A stretch of 64,000 nt of DNA from Populus alba (lineage: Eukaryota; Streptophyta; Magnoliopsida; Malpighiales; Salicaceae): contig NC_133289.1 of assembly GCF_005239225.2 (NCBI RefSeq), positions 1,309,501 through 1,373,500 of the forward strand, read 5' to 3'. Shown here piece by piece: positions 10,963-21,652 of this stretch. A program made the position numbers and the translations under genes. Numbering within the stretch: position 1 is the stretch's first letter; each line of letters starts with the position of its first letter. The notes below the pieces were generated by a model that had not been told where the DNA came from, searched no databases, and was given only the letters and a program-made list of their open reading frames with translations.

Positions 10963-12975
10963 TCAAGTGGTTAAGCATTGCTCACTGAGGCCAAGATGAG
11001 CCATGAGAAGGCAAACATGAGTGAGTAACTCCCCACCTCGTGGAAGTGCTTGAGCATGCTCTTTCCATCCACAATGACTTGCAGCGTACGTTAACATTTC
11101 CACCCAAACCTGGCTTATCATCTCCCACTTTCGTTTATTTTCCCAACCATCCTGTGTCTCAAGTGACTGCAATGAATTGGCAAGACCGAAACCAGCGCGC
11201 AGCACCGACACATCGCTCGTGTAACGTTCAAGGTCCCAATCAGTATCATGGGTACCCCATGTATCATTTTGACCCGAGATGATTCCGCTTAAAACTTTAG
11301 AGAATCTGGAGACATCGCGGCAGGTTTGGGCGTACCTTTCTTTACCGATCCCTTTAGGTAGCAAAACCGGGTAATCACACAGAAGATACACCATGTAATT
11401 AGATAACGATATGCTCATTTTGCAGTCAGGGTGAACATTATTGGAATCTACAACTTTTTTTCGGACATCATCATGGTAACAAATATCAGTAGCAATGTGC
11501 CATGTAAGGAGGCTCTCATTAAAATCTGAAGATTTCACACTCCCACCAATTTTTTCAAGGCATCCCTCTCTTCCAATCACCTGATCACCTCTCTCTGATA
11601 ATATCTCATGTAAATCATTCCTTCCAGGATCATGACTGCGCATCCGTAAACTATATCTTGTACGTTTATCTAAGAGTTGTTGGAAGATCAATTCTTTCAA
11701 ATCAGCACCCACTTCCTCCCAACTATGAATGTGGCTTTTTCCTAGCAGCTTCTTAAGAGAAATGCTGGTCAATTTGCCTTTACTTAACTGAGATTTTATC
11801 AGGTTGTGTTGTGCCATTGATCTTGCCCACCTTCTGTCATTGTGAAGAAATGGCAGGAATCGTGAAGACCAAATAGTTCGATACACAAAATTGAACAATG
11901 GCTTCCTTTGCCCACTAAGCCAAAGCAGAGTCCAGTCAGAGAAAAGAAGCAAAACAACTGAATAAATCTCAATAACGATGGCTCCGTACAACAAGAGGTA
12001 TGATATAGTTATTTCAGTTGTTAAATAGGCATGGTTGTTTCTGGACATACCTAGTGAGAAGGCAAGTAGTGCAGAAACAGAGCATAAGAAGCTGATAGCA
12101 CGGAAAATGATGCGTGACGAACAAACCCTCGCCATCTTCGTATAAAGCACATCGTACATAAATCCCATCTCAACTTCAATTAATTTGAAGGCTTCCACTG
12201 CGGTCTTTTTTCTTAGGATAATATGAGTAGCCAAATGATTAGAATCTGCAAGAACAAGATCAGCAAATAGTACCCTGAACATTTGAAAGAACAAATCCGC
12301 CTCACGGAGAAGTTTAGCCTCAGGTATTATGTCACTCCAGCCTAGTTCTTCAATGAGTCGTTCATCAGTCATTTCAAAGAAGTCAGAGTTTGAAAATTTA
12401 TCAAATTGGCGATGTAGTTCATTCATCTCATTATATACTGAACTCCTGAACTGCTCCGAGCTTGCTGACCTCAGAACCCAATTCCTTTCTCCATACTTAA
12501 TAATTCCAGCAACAAAGATGGGAATGGCTACAAATAACAGTGGATCCTTACTCCACCATGACCTCGAAAATGCATAAAAAGCCACAGCAACTTGGCTTAC
12601 TAGCATCAACAGATGTCTTAACCACAATTCGTTGTCTTCCATTGAATATGCGGTGATAGTGTCCGGGCCACCGAGGTGCATAAGGAGGACCGGTGCCCAA
12701 AATGCCGGGATCAATCCTCGATTTGAATTTATACAATTCGTTTCTGAATCTCCAAGCTTTTGAGCCAAGATACCCAATGAAAATGTTGCCACCCAATCTG
12801 CTGACAAGTATGCTAACCAAACAAGAGTTCCGAACCAGAATCCTGCTGTATGCTTTCGTCTACGCCCAAAGATTATAAGAAAAATTTGAAGAAAGAGACT
12901 GAGCAACATCACCATGCGAAGCTCCCATCCGTTCCATAGTCTTTCAACAGTTTCAGACACCTTATGAATGCCCAT
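10963..12975 (-). CDS. DUF4220/DUF594 membrane protein
   Basis: A single uninterrupted 670-codon frame. The N-terminal half is DUF4220: hydrophobic segments at about residues 20-38, 47-70, 88-104, 115-135 and 145-162, with the family motif around SADWVATFSLGILAQK and HLGGPDTITAYS. Two more membrane segments follow near residues 290-310 and 320-350. The C-terminal part is DUF594, with NYMVYLLCDYPVLLP, then a final GGELLTHVCLLMAHLGLSEQ. The start is the first ATG after a probable 5'-UTR intron. This plant-specific family has no established biochemical role; many members occur in clusters. Truncated relatives flank it on both sides, showing local duplication. The frame looks intact and the length is normal for the family. 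Confidence 0.92.
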   Translation of the reverse strand: MGIHKVSETVERLWNGWELRMVMLLSLFLQIFLIIFGRRRKHTAGFWFGTLVWLAYLSADWVATFSLGILAQKLGDSETNCINSNRGLIPAFWAPVLLMHLGGPDTITAYSMEDNELWLRHLLMLVSQVAVAFYAFSRSWWSKDPLLFVAIPIFVAGIIKYGERNWVLRSASSEQFRSSVYNEMNELHRQFDKFSNSDFFEMTDERLIEELGWSDIIPEAKLLREADLFFQMFRVLFADLVLADSNHLATHIILRKKTAVEAFKLIEVEMGFMYDVLYTKMARVCSSRIIFRAISFLCSVSALLAFSLGMSRNNHAYLTTEITISYLLLYGAIVIEIYSVVLLLFSDWTLLWLSGQRKPLFNFVYRTIWSSRFLPFLHNDRRWARSMAQHNLIKSQLSKGKLTSISLKKLLGKSHIHSWEEVGADLKELIFQQLLDKRTRYSLRMRSHDPGRNDLHEILSERGDQVIGREGCLEKIGGSVKSSDFNESLLTWHIATDICYHDDVRKKVVDSNNVHPDCKMSISLSNYMVYLLCDYPVLLPKGIGKERYAQTCRDVSRFSKVLSGIISGQNDTWGTHDTDWDLERYTSDVSVLRAGFGLANSLQSLETQDGWENKRKWEMISQVWVEMLTYAASHCGWKEHAQALPRGGELLTHVCLLMAHLGLSEQCLTT

Positions 12976-13356
12976 GTTTGATTTCCTTCAATTAGACCAG
13001 GTGCCAACAACAACAAAAAAAAGCATATTCAGCACAACTAAAGGCACATCAAAGAAAATGCTAGTAATCACATAACAATTTACGCGGTGATTATAATTCA
13101 AGTAATTCAGATTAAAAAAAAAAACCCAGCATAAATTTAAAACATGAATCACTCACAAATTTCCTTCCCGAGCTCCCTCAATTTTGCTCAACAAATCAAA
13201 TTATCAGGATTAATTACCAAAATGTGCTACCTATATGTTATACCACGATTTATTATCCCATCATGATTTAGTTTCAGCTCTCTTCTCCTATGAAAAGAAT
13301 AAATATTTAACAAAAGAAATGGAAGATAGATACTTTTAACTCACATCTCAACGTAC

Positions 13357-13440
13357 CTGAAGAATAATGCTTGAGGACTCGGCGAGCAATTTGAGTTTTC
13401 CTTCAATTCCTGTGGCCACCAAATTGTGTTTTATTCAGGT
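13357..13440 (-). other. Probable 5'-UTR exon of the DUF4220 gene
   Basis: Reading on the minus strand, a conserved block ends CTTCAG followed by GTACGT, a good 5' splice site. It would join to an acceptor shortly before the ATG at 12,975. The same block recurs upstream of vestigial copies at 14,611 and 2,929. Conservation of a non-coding block in three places supports exon status, but transcription is not shown. Confidence 0.5.
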
Positions 13441-14096
13441 AAGCTAGCTGCTATAGCAAGATGCACGTCATGAATACAAGTACTTACAACTAAAATCAAA
13501 GCTTATTCTTGAACAGGAAAAAAAACTCAAGCCAAAACCATAAGAAAAGTGTAAGAAATTGAGCAATTGTTATTGCTAATAAGAACATGAGATAAATAAA
13601 TATAGTAATCAGATGAATTAATAGAAAACTTACTTATATAACAACATTTCTAAAACAAAATAAAACATTAAAAATTATGTAATAAAAAATGCTATAAAAA
13701 AAACTTTCACTTGAAAATAAATGTTATAGAATAATATAAATCATATATTGAGATTTCATATAAAAATTTAAGTTTTTAAATTAAATGAATTCTTTAACAT
13801 ATTATATTTCTCAACAATTTAACTAAGTAAAACACATTAAAACTACAAAAACATTAATTATATATGAAAAGTAATTCATAATATATTTACTAGGATTCAA
13901 GAAAATCCTATAAGCATTTAGTGCTTCCAATTATTACCTTTAAAAAATTAATTATCATTAAAATATTTAATTAAATTATTTTACTCATAATAAATAATTT
14001 AGTAATTAACATTATTATTTCGGTATTAAATTACATATATCATGTGATATATAGTGCCATCCTATTGTATTTAAGTGAATCAAATTTAGGTTTCTT
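13441..14096. other. AT-rich spacer
   Basis: No coding signal. Presumably promoter-side sequence of the minus-strand gene, but no convincing TATA box was chosen among the many AT stretches. Confidence 0.5.
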
Positions 14097-14170
14097 CAAA
14101 CAGTTTCGAACACCTTATGGATGCCCCTGTTAGTTTGATTTCCTTCGATTAGAACAAGTGCCAACAACCA
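14097..14170 (-). pseudogene. Vestigial DUF4220 coding start, ATG lost
   Basis: On the minus strand the leader AAGGAAATCAAAC is followed by GGGGCATCCATAAGGTGT, matching the start of the intact gene (GGGCATTCATAAGGTGT). The initiator ATG has been replaced and the frame ends within about 12 codons. Together with the 5'-UTR-like block at 14,611 it is the stump of another tandem copy. Confidence 0.7.
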
Positions 14171-14610
14171 AAATAATAATAATAATAATAATGATAAACA
14201 AAAAACATTCTTAGCACAGCTTCTAGATAACAGAATAACCTTGAACTAAAGAAACATTGAAGAAAATGATAATGATAGTAATTACATAACAATCTACTAA
14301 GTGGTAATTCAGATAACAAGCCAACATGAATTTCAAATTAACATGAATCACTCACAAATTTCCTCTTTCGATGATTATGCAGAAAATAAATAAATAAATA
14401 AACTCACAAATTTCCTGCGCGAGCTCCCTTTATTATGCTCAATATATAATTCAATAATTCTCTGGATTAGATAACAGAATGTGCCACCTAAATATTAAAC
14501 CACCATTTATTTTCCCGTCATAAATTTGGTTTCAGCTGTCATCTCCTTTGACAAGTACAAATATAAAATAAAAGAAATAGTAGATAGACACATTCACTCA
14601 CATCTCAACG

Positions 14611-14700
14611 TACCTGAAGAATAATGCTGGAGGACTCGACGAGCAACCTGAGTTTTGCTTCACTTGCTGTGCCACCAAATTGTGTTTTATTCAAATCACT
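14611..14700 (-). other. Relic 5'-UTR exon of a lost DUF4220 copy
   Basis: Matches 13,357-13,440 nearly base for base, including the minus-strand splice donor CAG|GTACGT. It sits upstream of the vestigial start at 14,097-14,170. Confidence 0.55.
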
Positions 14701-15699
14701 GAAATCATAGGTTGTTATTTATAAGAAAAAATGGAATAAATATTTTACTTTCATCACAAGTTAAAACTTCGGTAAGCTTCCTGTTCTTTAAAGATGCGAT
14801 TCACGACTATAAATTCTTTCAACTGAAATAAAAGCTTATTCTTGAACAGGAAAAAAAAGAAAGAATAAAAGACTTTTTCTTATGTCAAGCTAAATTCATC
14901 AATGTTGATCAGCTAGCACTATCAAATACACGCATATACATATATTTCATGGTTGTTAATCTTCTAAAAAGAGATCATAAATTTCTTCCCCTCCTTAGAA
15001 GCAACAATTCTCATGCAAACTTCAACTATCTTTTTTTATTTGGATAATCATCAAGAGTTTATTGAAAAGGCTATAAATCCAATAGCTTCAGAAGGTATGC
15101 TGAAAAGTTTTGGACTGAAACTTTCTGTATACATACATAAGGTCATGAGCTTGTCAAGATAGATTTTGTCAATTTTAGGCTTCGCTTTTTGTAGTTTGTA
15201 CAAGTAGTCCAACTTGGGGGCTTTACTTCCTGTTTCCTTGTTTTGATTGGTTAAGCCTGGACCCTTGCCTGTGGCTTTTTGCCTCTCTTTTTTTCCAGAA
15301 AATGAAAACAGAGATAAACCAATCTTTCTTTAAATATCTTGCTTAAACTTCCTGTTTTCTGTAATGAGAGTTGAGGGTAGATGTCTTAAAAGTTGAAAAG
15401 GCCAATTGGAGGTCATACATAACCACTTTTGTTTTCCCAATGAAAACAGCAAATTCATTTTATTGAAAGAAAATTAAAATTCCAGAGAAGCAAATCCCAG
15501 ATATTCAAAAAGAGAAAGAGCTGCTTTTGTAACAGTTAAGCCAAAACTTTAAATGATTAGGCAGCAAAATTAAAGTTAGTAGTACTTGTAACAATGTTTA
15601 CTTACAATTTACAAAAGAAGACAATTTTCTCTTTCAGAATAATTCACGTTCTCTTGTCACAAGGTAAAGCTGTACGCTGCAGGCTTCTAATTAGCCTAC
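14701..15699. other. Intergenic region
   Basis: No gene is supported. It includes a degenerate repeat of the AGCTTATTCTTGAACAGGAA type that also occurs at 3,620-3,650 and 13,500-13,520 with the DUF4220 5' blocks. Confidence 0.4.
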
Positions 15700-16260
15700 G
15701 ATTATTGTTGGGAATACTAAAGCTTTGATACCAACTTGTTGATAATTCCAGAGCTTCGATATCACTTGTAAGGACCATAAAGAACCGTTGATTTTTTATC
15801 AGAGGCTAAGCACAACAAATTTAACATAGTTCAGCAATTTATCTACATCCACGAGCACCAGCAGCCAATATTATTGGATAGGAGAAACACCACAATTTAC
15901 AATAGTGGAGGAGGACAAATTAACCACGTACTCCCACTCTCCTGTAATTGCATCACTTCTCTCTATCATTCACATTTTACTAACCTACACAAGCTATTGC
16001 TTATGGAAGCTCATGTTTCTGCCACAAAGGCAGCGGCCTCTTTATATCTCTGTGTTTGGCTCTCGTTGTTGCTTGCTACTTGTTTATTCTTCTCTCAAAA
16101 TGCCGTTTCATAGGCTTCAAATGGCAGCCATGTTAATGAAACCTTCCCAGCAACCAACAAATAACACTTATCTGCCAACTACCACCATAAATGGTACTAC
16201 TGACTTTGGGTCATTTGTGTCACATTTCCAACAATCTCCCACTTGATACGAATAGAGCTG
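15700..16260. mobile_element. Copia-type LTR/PBS-like fragment
   Basis: The stretch TTGTTGGGAATACTAAAGCT followed by TTTGATACCAACTTG resembles an LTR edge next to the reverse complement of a methionine-initiator-tRNA primer binding site (TTGGTATCA). A second partial copy of the motif follows, and the segment closes with CAACAATCTCCCACTTGA, a phrase I associate with Copia LTR edges. No polyprotein is present. The small open frames here are not genes. Confidence 0.4.
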
Positions 16261-16389
16261 TAATTGTCTTCTACATTCGATGCCTTCCTCAAGCTTTGAC
16301 TTCAATCCACATCCTTATGATTCTTTACCCTTTAGACCTGCTGACGCTTTTACTCTTCATCCTTCAAGCCTAACTCGTTCTTGATCTTT

Positions 16390-16985
16390 ATTTTTCAAAT
16401 TATTTTTAATATCAGTATATTAAAATAATCTAAAAATATTAAAAAATTATTAATTTAAAATAAAAAATAAAATAAAATAAAATAATCCATTAAAGTAAGC
16501 ACTTGTTTTTAGAGACTGTTTGGGAACATGGTGCAAACCGCGTTCCCAAAAAATTTTAAATTTTTTTTATTAAAATTTAATACGGTTTGTACTTTTTGGA
16601 TCGTGTTGATGTGCTGATGTTAAAAATAATTTTTTAAAAAAAAAATTATTGGCATGCATTTCAGCACAAAAAGTTATTTAAAAAGCAACCGTTATCACAA
16701 TGTCAAACATACTCTTACTCCTCCTAGTCCATATTCCACCACTAACAAAACACATGTCCTATCCACTAATCTTTAAGAGCGTATTTGGGAGTGTGGTTGT
16801 TGTTACTTTTCAAAATACTTTTCACTCAGAAAAGCATGCTAATAATATTTTTTTATTTTTAAAAAATTATTTTTGAGATCAGCACATCAAAATGATTTGA
16901 AAACATTAAAAACATATTAATTCAAAGAAAAAAAATAAAAAATTTTCAAATTTTTTTAAAAATGCATTTGAAAAAAACTCCTAGG
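16390..16985. repeat. Cluster of short dispersed non-autonomous repeats
   Basis: Three neighbouring pieces share the tail pattern TTATTTTT-ATATCAG-CATCAAAATGAT-TAAAAACATTAAAAA: 16,395-16,480; 16,515-16,690 (head GAGACTGTTTGGGAACATGG); and 16,778-16,980 (head GAGCGTATTTGGGAGTGTGG). Related tails occur at 20,660-20,790 and 25,600-25,740. The GTTTGGGAGTGTGGTTG head with this tail is a common dispersed element in poplar-type genomes as far as I recall; its class (SINE or MITE) is not determined here. Confidence 0.5.
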
Positions 16986-17580
16986 GACCTCGTTGGATCC
17001 TCCAGGTGCTCCTACATATTTCTCTAGTGCATGAGTGCAATATATGTTCTCCAGGTTTTCCCATATTGCTCACATATTCTTGATAGTAGCTCAATTTATC
17101 ACATTTCACCGAGTCAAAAAAGGGTGTCAGGAAATCACATCTCCATCATATCCTTAACATGCAAAACCCAATCGGCCCTTCGCAGATCAACTTTCTAGAC
17201 TATCACCATTTGAAATGGACTTTAACATATACAATATAATATATATCATATGAATAATACTTTCACTAGTGCATAAAACTTCCTAGATTATATTATATTA
17301 TATTTATTCATCATACTAAATTTTTGTATATGTAACCAGTACCTATGTGTGAACAATACAATTGTTCAAAAAAATTTCAACTTACTAGTTATGTTGTGAT
17401 TGTTCTTGACAATTCTTCTATCACATAGTTCATCATGAAGTTTGTTAGAACTCAATTTTTAACAAAAATAAATCTACCAAAAAGAATGAAACGAATAAAA
17501 GAAAAATTGAGATTTAGATCTAAACCACACAAATTGAAAATTTTGAGGCTTTAAACATGTTTGATTTATCACCTTGGAAG
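16986..17580. other. Intergenic region
   Basis: No gene is supported. A faint retrotransposon-like reading on the minus strand near 17,000-17,200 is too weak to call. Confidence 0.4.
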
Positions 17581-18440
17581 TTAATTTTGAAAGAAATTGA
17601 AAGAATTAATTCGGTTTAAATAATGATATCAGAAGTTTAATTGAAAAATTAATAAATTTGGGGACTTAATTAAGCTTAGAATTAGTTTAATTAATGAAAT
17701 CAGGGACATAATTGAAAAAATATTAAATTCCTAAGCTAATTAAGGTCAACGCTACACGTTATTAAAGTTCAGGGACCATCTTGTATGAGGCGCAGCAATT
17801 CTGCCCAGGGACCCGATTAAGAATTTTTGAATCTTGGAGGACCAGATTGAAAACGGCCGCCCAGTCCACAAACGGCGCCGTTTTTCATTTCTGGCCATCG
17901 TCTTCTTCCTCTGAAAACAGGGGAAACTCCCTGCAAAAAGAAAAAAAGGAAACACGCCGATCAGACCACCCATGCGTGCAATGACTGGTCTCCACGACCG
18001 CCATCACCACCTTCCCAGACCGTTCCCACCATTGGCAGGTCATAGAGACGGGGAAGGCACCGCCACCCAGACCCCTGCAATGACAGGACTCCGGGAGTTC
18101 GAGTCCTTGTCAAACACCAACGCCTAGCGAAGCCTTATCTCCAAGAGAAACAACAGAGAAGAAGAAACAGAGGGGAGGAGAAAGCAGAAGGAGGAACCCC
18201 AGTTCCCCAGCAACGAGCGTCACCAACCTCGTCTCCAAGCGCAGCAGCAGGTAAGCCATCTTCTCCGTCTCTGTTTTGCAAATTTAATTAACCAAGCACT
18301 GTGCGAGCATTCGTGAATTAATTCACGAGTGCCCGCTGCCGAAACCTGGTACTTGTCTGAACCAGTAACCGGACTGGGCTGGATCCAGCCCAGTATAATA
18401 AAACTTCTTGTCATTCATTAAAATTTAAAAAAAAAAAAAT
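17581..18440 (+). mobile_element. LTR-like fragment related to the 50-52 kb LTRs
   Basis: It contains the same run of short motifs as the large LTR arms at 49.9-52 kb. These are repeated GGGACTTAATTAAG / CAGGGACATAATTGAAA phrases, an AACGGCGCCGTTT box (17,870) and GC-richer sequence ending in a GGGCTGGATCCAGCCCAG palindrome near 18,378, as at 51,950-51,990. No polyprotein. Confidence 0.5.
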
Positions 18441-21400
18441 AATCATTTATAAATTGAGTGGGCCCTACTAATAAAAAACAGGTTTTAATTTTTAACCAAA
18501 TAAAAATTTGTGTGGCTGTGAGTGAACCTCATCCGCAGCTACGTTACCAAACGGCACTTTAGTGTTTGTACTTTTGATTTTTTTTTTTTCTTTACTTATT
18601 TTGTTTGAGTTGAACATGATCCATGAGAGGGAAATCAACTATGAAAGTAGTTAAATGCCTTATATTTTCCCTGCACATAATATTTCCTGTTTATATTCAT
18701 GTACCAAATGATAGAAAATTAATCTCAACCATTTCCAAACATAAGAAGATTGAAAATATCTAAAATTCCAATGAATAATATCTTCTTCTTTTTTTTTTGA
18801 ATAATTACCAATGAATAATATCTTAATTTGTTGTTAGAGAGTTAATATAAAATCATTAATGACTTTTTGTCTAACTATTTAAATTTTATTATTAAGATAG
18901 TTTTTTTGTAATATAGTATTAAAGATTTGATGATTAAATTAAAAGAATATGTTAAGAATTAACATAAAACCAGGTAAGTCTTCATCCAAGACATGGATAG
19001 ATATACTAGTTGATATCTCACATTTATATCGTTGTTAGAACTAGAATAATCTTAATGTCCACACCATTAATGTGAAGAGATATTGCGAGTACGTTGACTC
19101 ATAAAATTAGGAGAGAAGAAACACATTATAAAGAGTAAAAATTAGAGTTACGCTACCTTGGTAAGCAAATTAAGCATCCCACGTGAGAAGATTGGAAATA
19201 ATTCATGGAAGAATATTACAGATGGACCCTGCAAGAGGTGAGTGTCGCTTTCAAATGATTCAAGAGGGCTCCCGATCTTGCATTATTGAATCCAAATGGG
19301 CCATCCTCGGTCTCCATCAGCATCACCTAGTCCACACACGTATCTTCCTCTTTCTCTTTTATCATTTTCTTTCACGTTCTTGCCATGTGTGCCTGAATAA
19401 TTGCAATAATTTATACCCTTTTCTTTTTATTATTAATATATGTGTTTGTATTTATATCTCAATTAATTTTATATTTTTGAAATTAATAATTATATAAATT
19501 TTCAATTATTTTAAATTTATAAGATTTAAATTGATAATCTCTAAAAAAAATAAATTCATAACCTAACCAATTAAATTTCATATATTAAAATTAAAGTTTT
19601 GTTATTGGATGGTCACTTGGTTGAGAGCCATGTTGTTCTTACAAATCGCGAATTATAATTGAGCTTCTTTGTCATTTATGAGCTGCAAGGGATGTGATGC
19701 AGACCTTTTGGTTCTTCGTTTGTCTATTAGCAGGGGAGGTAGTAACAACTACATATGAACCTCAACGATTACGTACGAGGATGGTTTCCAAATTGAAATC
19801 TTCAAATTAATCCCTTTTTTTTTTCCTGATATTTGAATACAAATTGAGTTGCTTAATGTTTGCTAATGTCTTTCTTTTTTTCCTTTTCTTTTTCGTCACG
19901 TCAATATAATTAATTAATTAATTAATTGTAAAGGACAAGAAGAAATCAGTTTTATTTTGTTCTTTTATCAACATTCATTGAACAAATTAAACTTAGAAAC
20001 ATGAGAATCTAAGCTACGTTGGATTAATATTAACCCGCCTGCAATCACACATCTTTAATTTATTCCAAAAATATTTTCAGATCAATTTTGTTACACTAAA
20101 AATTATATATTTTTTATTAGATTTCAGATTAAACAATCCACTCCACATGTATTTTCAAAAAAAAAAAATTCTTAAGATTACAATATGAAAAACAAAAATC
20201 ATGATTGAAGATTCCAATTATCTAAGAAGTTAATTACAGAGATAATAATATTAGACCTACCTCTTAGGCATATAAATTAATCTCATAACTTAATCATTAG
20301 ACTAATCAGGCTTACGTGGGCAATCTAATCCTTATCTGGACGATTTTATTGGGGCCACACTGCCACCTGTATTGAAACGTCATATTCCGAAATACTAAGA
20401 ACGAAATAATATACACATATAACATGTGACTCAGCTATCTTTATCCACTCAAAATCAGACAACCATATCCTTCTACCTTTTTCAGAAGCCATCCTGGACA
20501 TATTTATGTCTTTACATCATTATTAAAATTGGCAAGGGCCACATGGAGTAATCAAGTAACTTGTGGATTTTCTGATATCCACGTGGCTTCTCAAAATGAA
20601 AGCTATTTTATATACAAAATAACCGAACTTCTTCCTGGGATTCAATTGGTTTGTGAACGATGATTGTTATTTTATTAGATATTTTTTATTCAATTAAAAT
20701 AATATATTTTTTAAAAATATATATTTTTATATTAGAACATCAAAATAATCTAAAATTATTTTAAAAAATAATAATAAAAAATTAAATTTTAATAAAAAAA
20801 ACAAGTTGAAATTCAATTACAAGCACACCATCATTCAATAGGATATATCAATAATTGTGGACGCATCATTTTCACCAAGAAACTTCCCCTTGGATTGAGT
20901 TACTTACAAGACTTTTAGAGGCCAATTATAGCCCCGCTAGTTACATTCTGAATCACAATGTTGATTATTTAATTTCATTTGAGTGGCGTATTTTCTTAGA
21001 ATAATATCGAGGAAGGCCCAAGGTAGTTACGGGTCAAAAGTGCGAAAAAATAAAATAACTTTTTTTAAAAAAAATTAAACAAACAAATTAACATATTAAT
21101 GGCTGATTTTTTATCATGATGATATGGATTATTTTTTTTTAATTTGTACCGGTCCATATTTTAGATTAACCAAATTCTAAGTCAATCAGTCGAAGCCGAC
21201 TAGATTTTAAAATAACGTATTTAGATCTCCTTACTAAATAAGGATTAGTGATTGGATAAAATTTGATTTAATTAGTTAATATAAGATACACATCAAAATT
21301 AAGCAGCATTAGTTGGCAGCATAGCCACCATATACTTGGGATAAAATAAAATATTTTACTCTTACTCTTATCTGGCAATGTCTTTATTAGTCATGTTGGT

Positions 21401-21545
21401 TGTGCATAAATGATCATCACATGAGCTGTGACAAATTATTTAAAAATTAATGAAGCAACATCCAATCACAAAAAAATAAAAATAAAAAAAAAGCCGAAAG
21501 AGAAAAGAGAAGTTGTCTGCTGCTTCCCTCCATCTCAAATTCATG
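18441..21545. other. Intergenic region upstream of the transporter
   Basis: AT-rich with no supported gene. It contains an (ATTA)n-like run near 19,910-19,927 and a degenerate dispersed repeat tail at about 20,660-20,790. The frame near 19,183-19,497 shows no recognisable domain and is not called. Confidence 0.5.
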
Positions 21546-21551
21546 AGATGG

Positions 21552-21559
21552 TATAAAAA
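21552..21559 (+). promoter_or_regulatory. TATA box of the dicarboxylate transporter
   Basis: TATAAAAA lies about 100 bases before the start codon, which puts a transcription start near 21,585 and leaves a 5' UTR of about 70 bases. Confidence 0.7.
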
Positions 21560-21652
21560 TAGCCGCAAGGGTGAAACATTTTTATATCCCATTCTTCTCT
21601 ATCCTCAAGTCTCTCACAAAATCATCATCCCCACCTTGTTCATTTCGATAAA

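Noticed and set aside
16990..17210. Copia RNase H-like peptide on the minus strand
   Set aside because: Only a faint resemblance over a few residues, with no conserved catalytic positions visible.
18100..18120. GTTCGAGTCC resembling a tRNA B box near 18,090
   Set aside because: Isolated motif in the LTR-like fragment, no matching A box or stems.
19183..19497. 104-codon plus-strand frame
   Set aside because: No domain, low-complexity C-terminus and no promoter or splice context.
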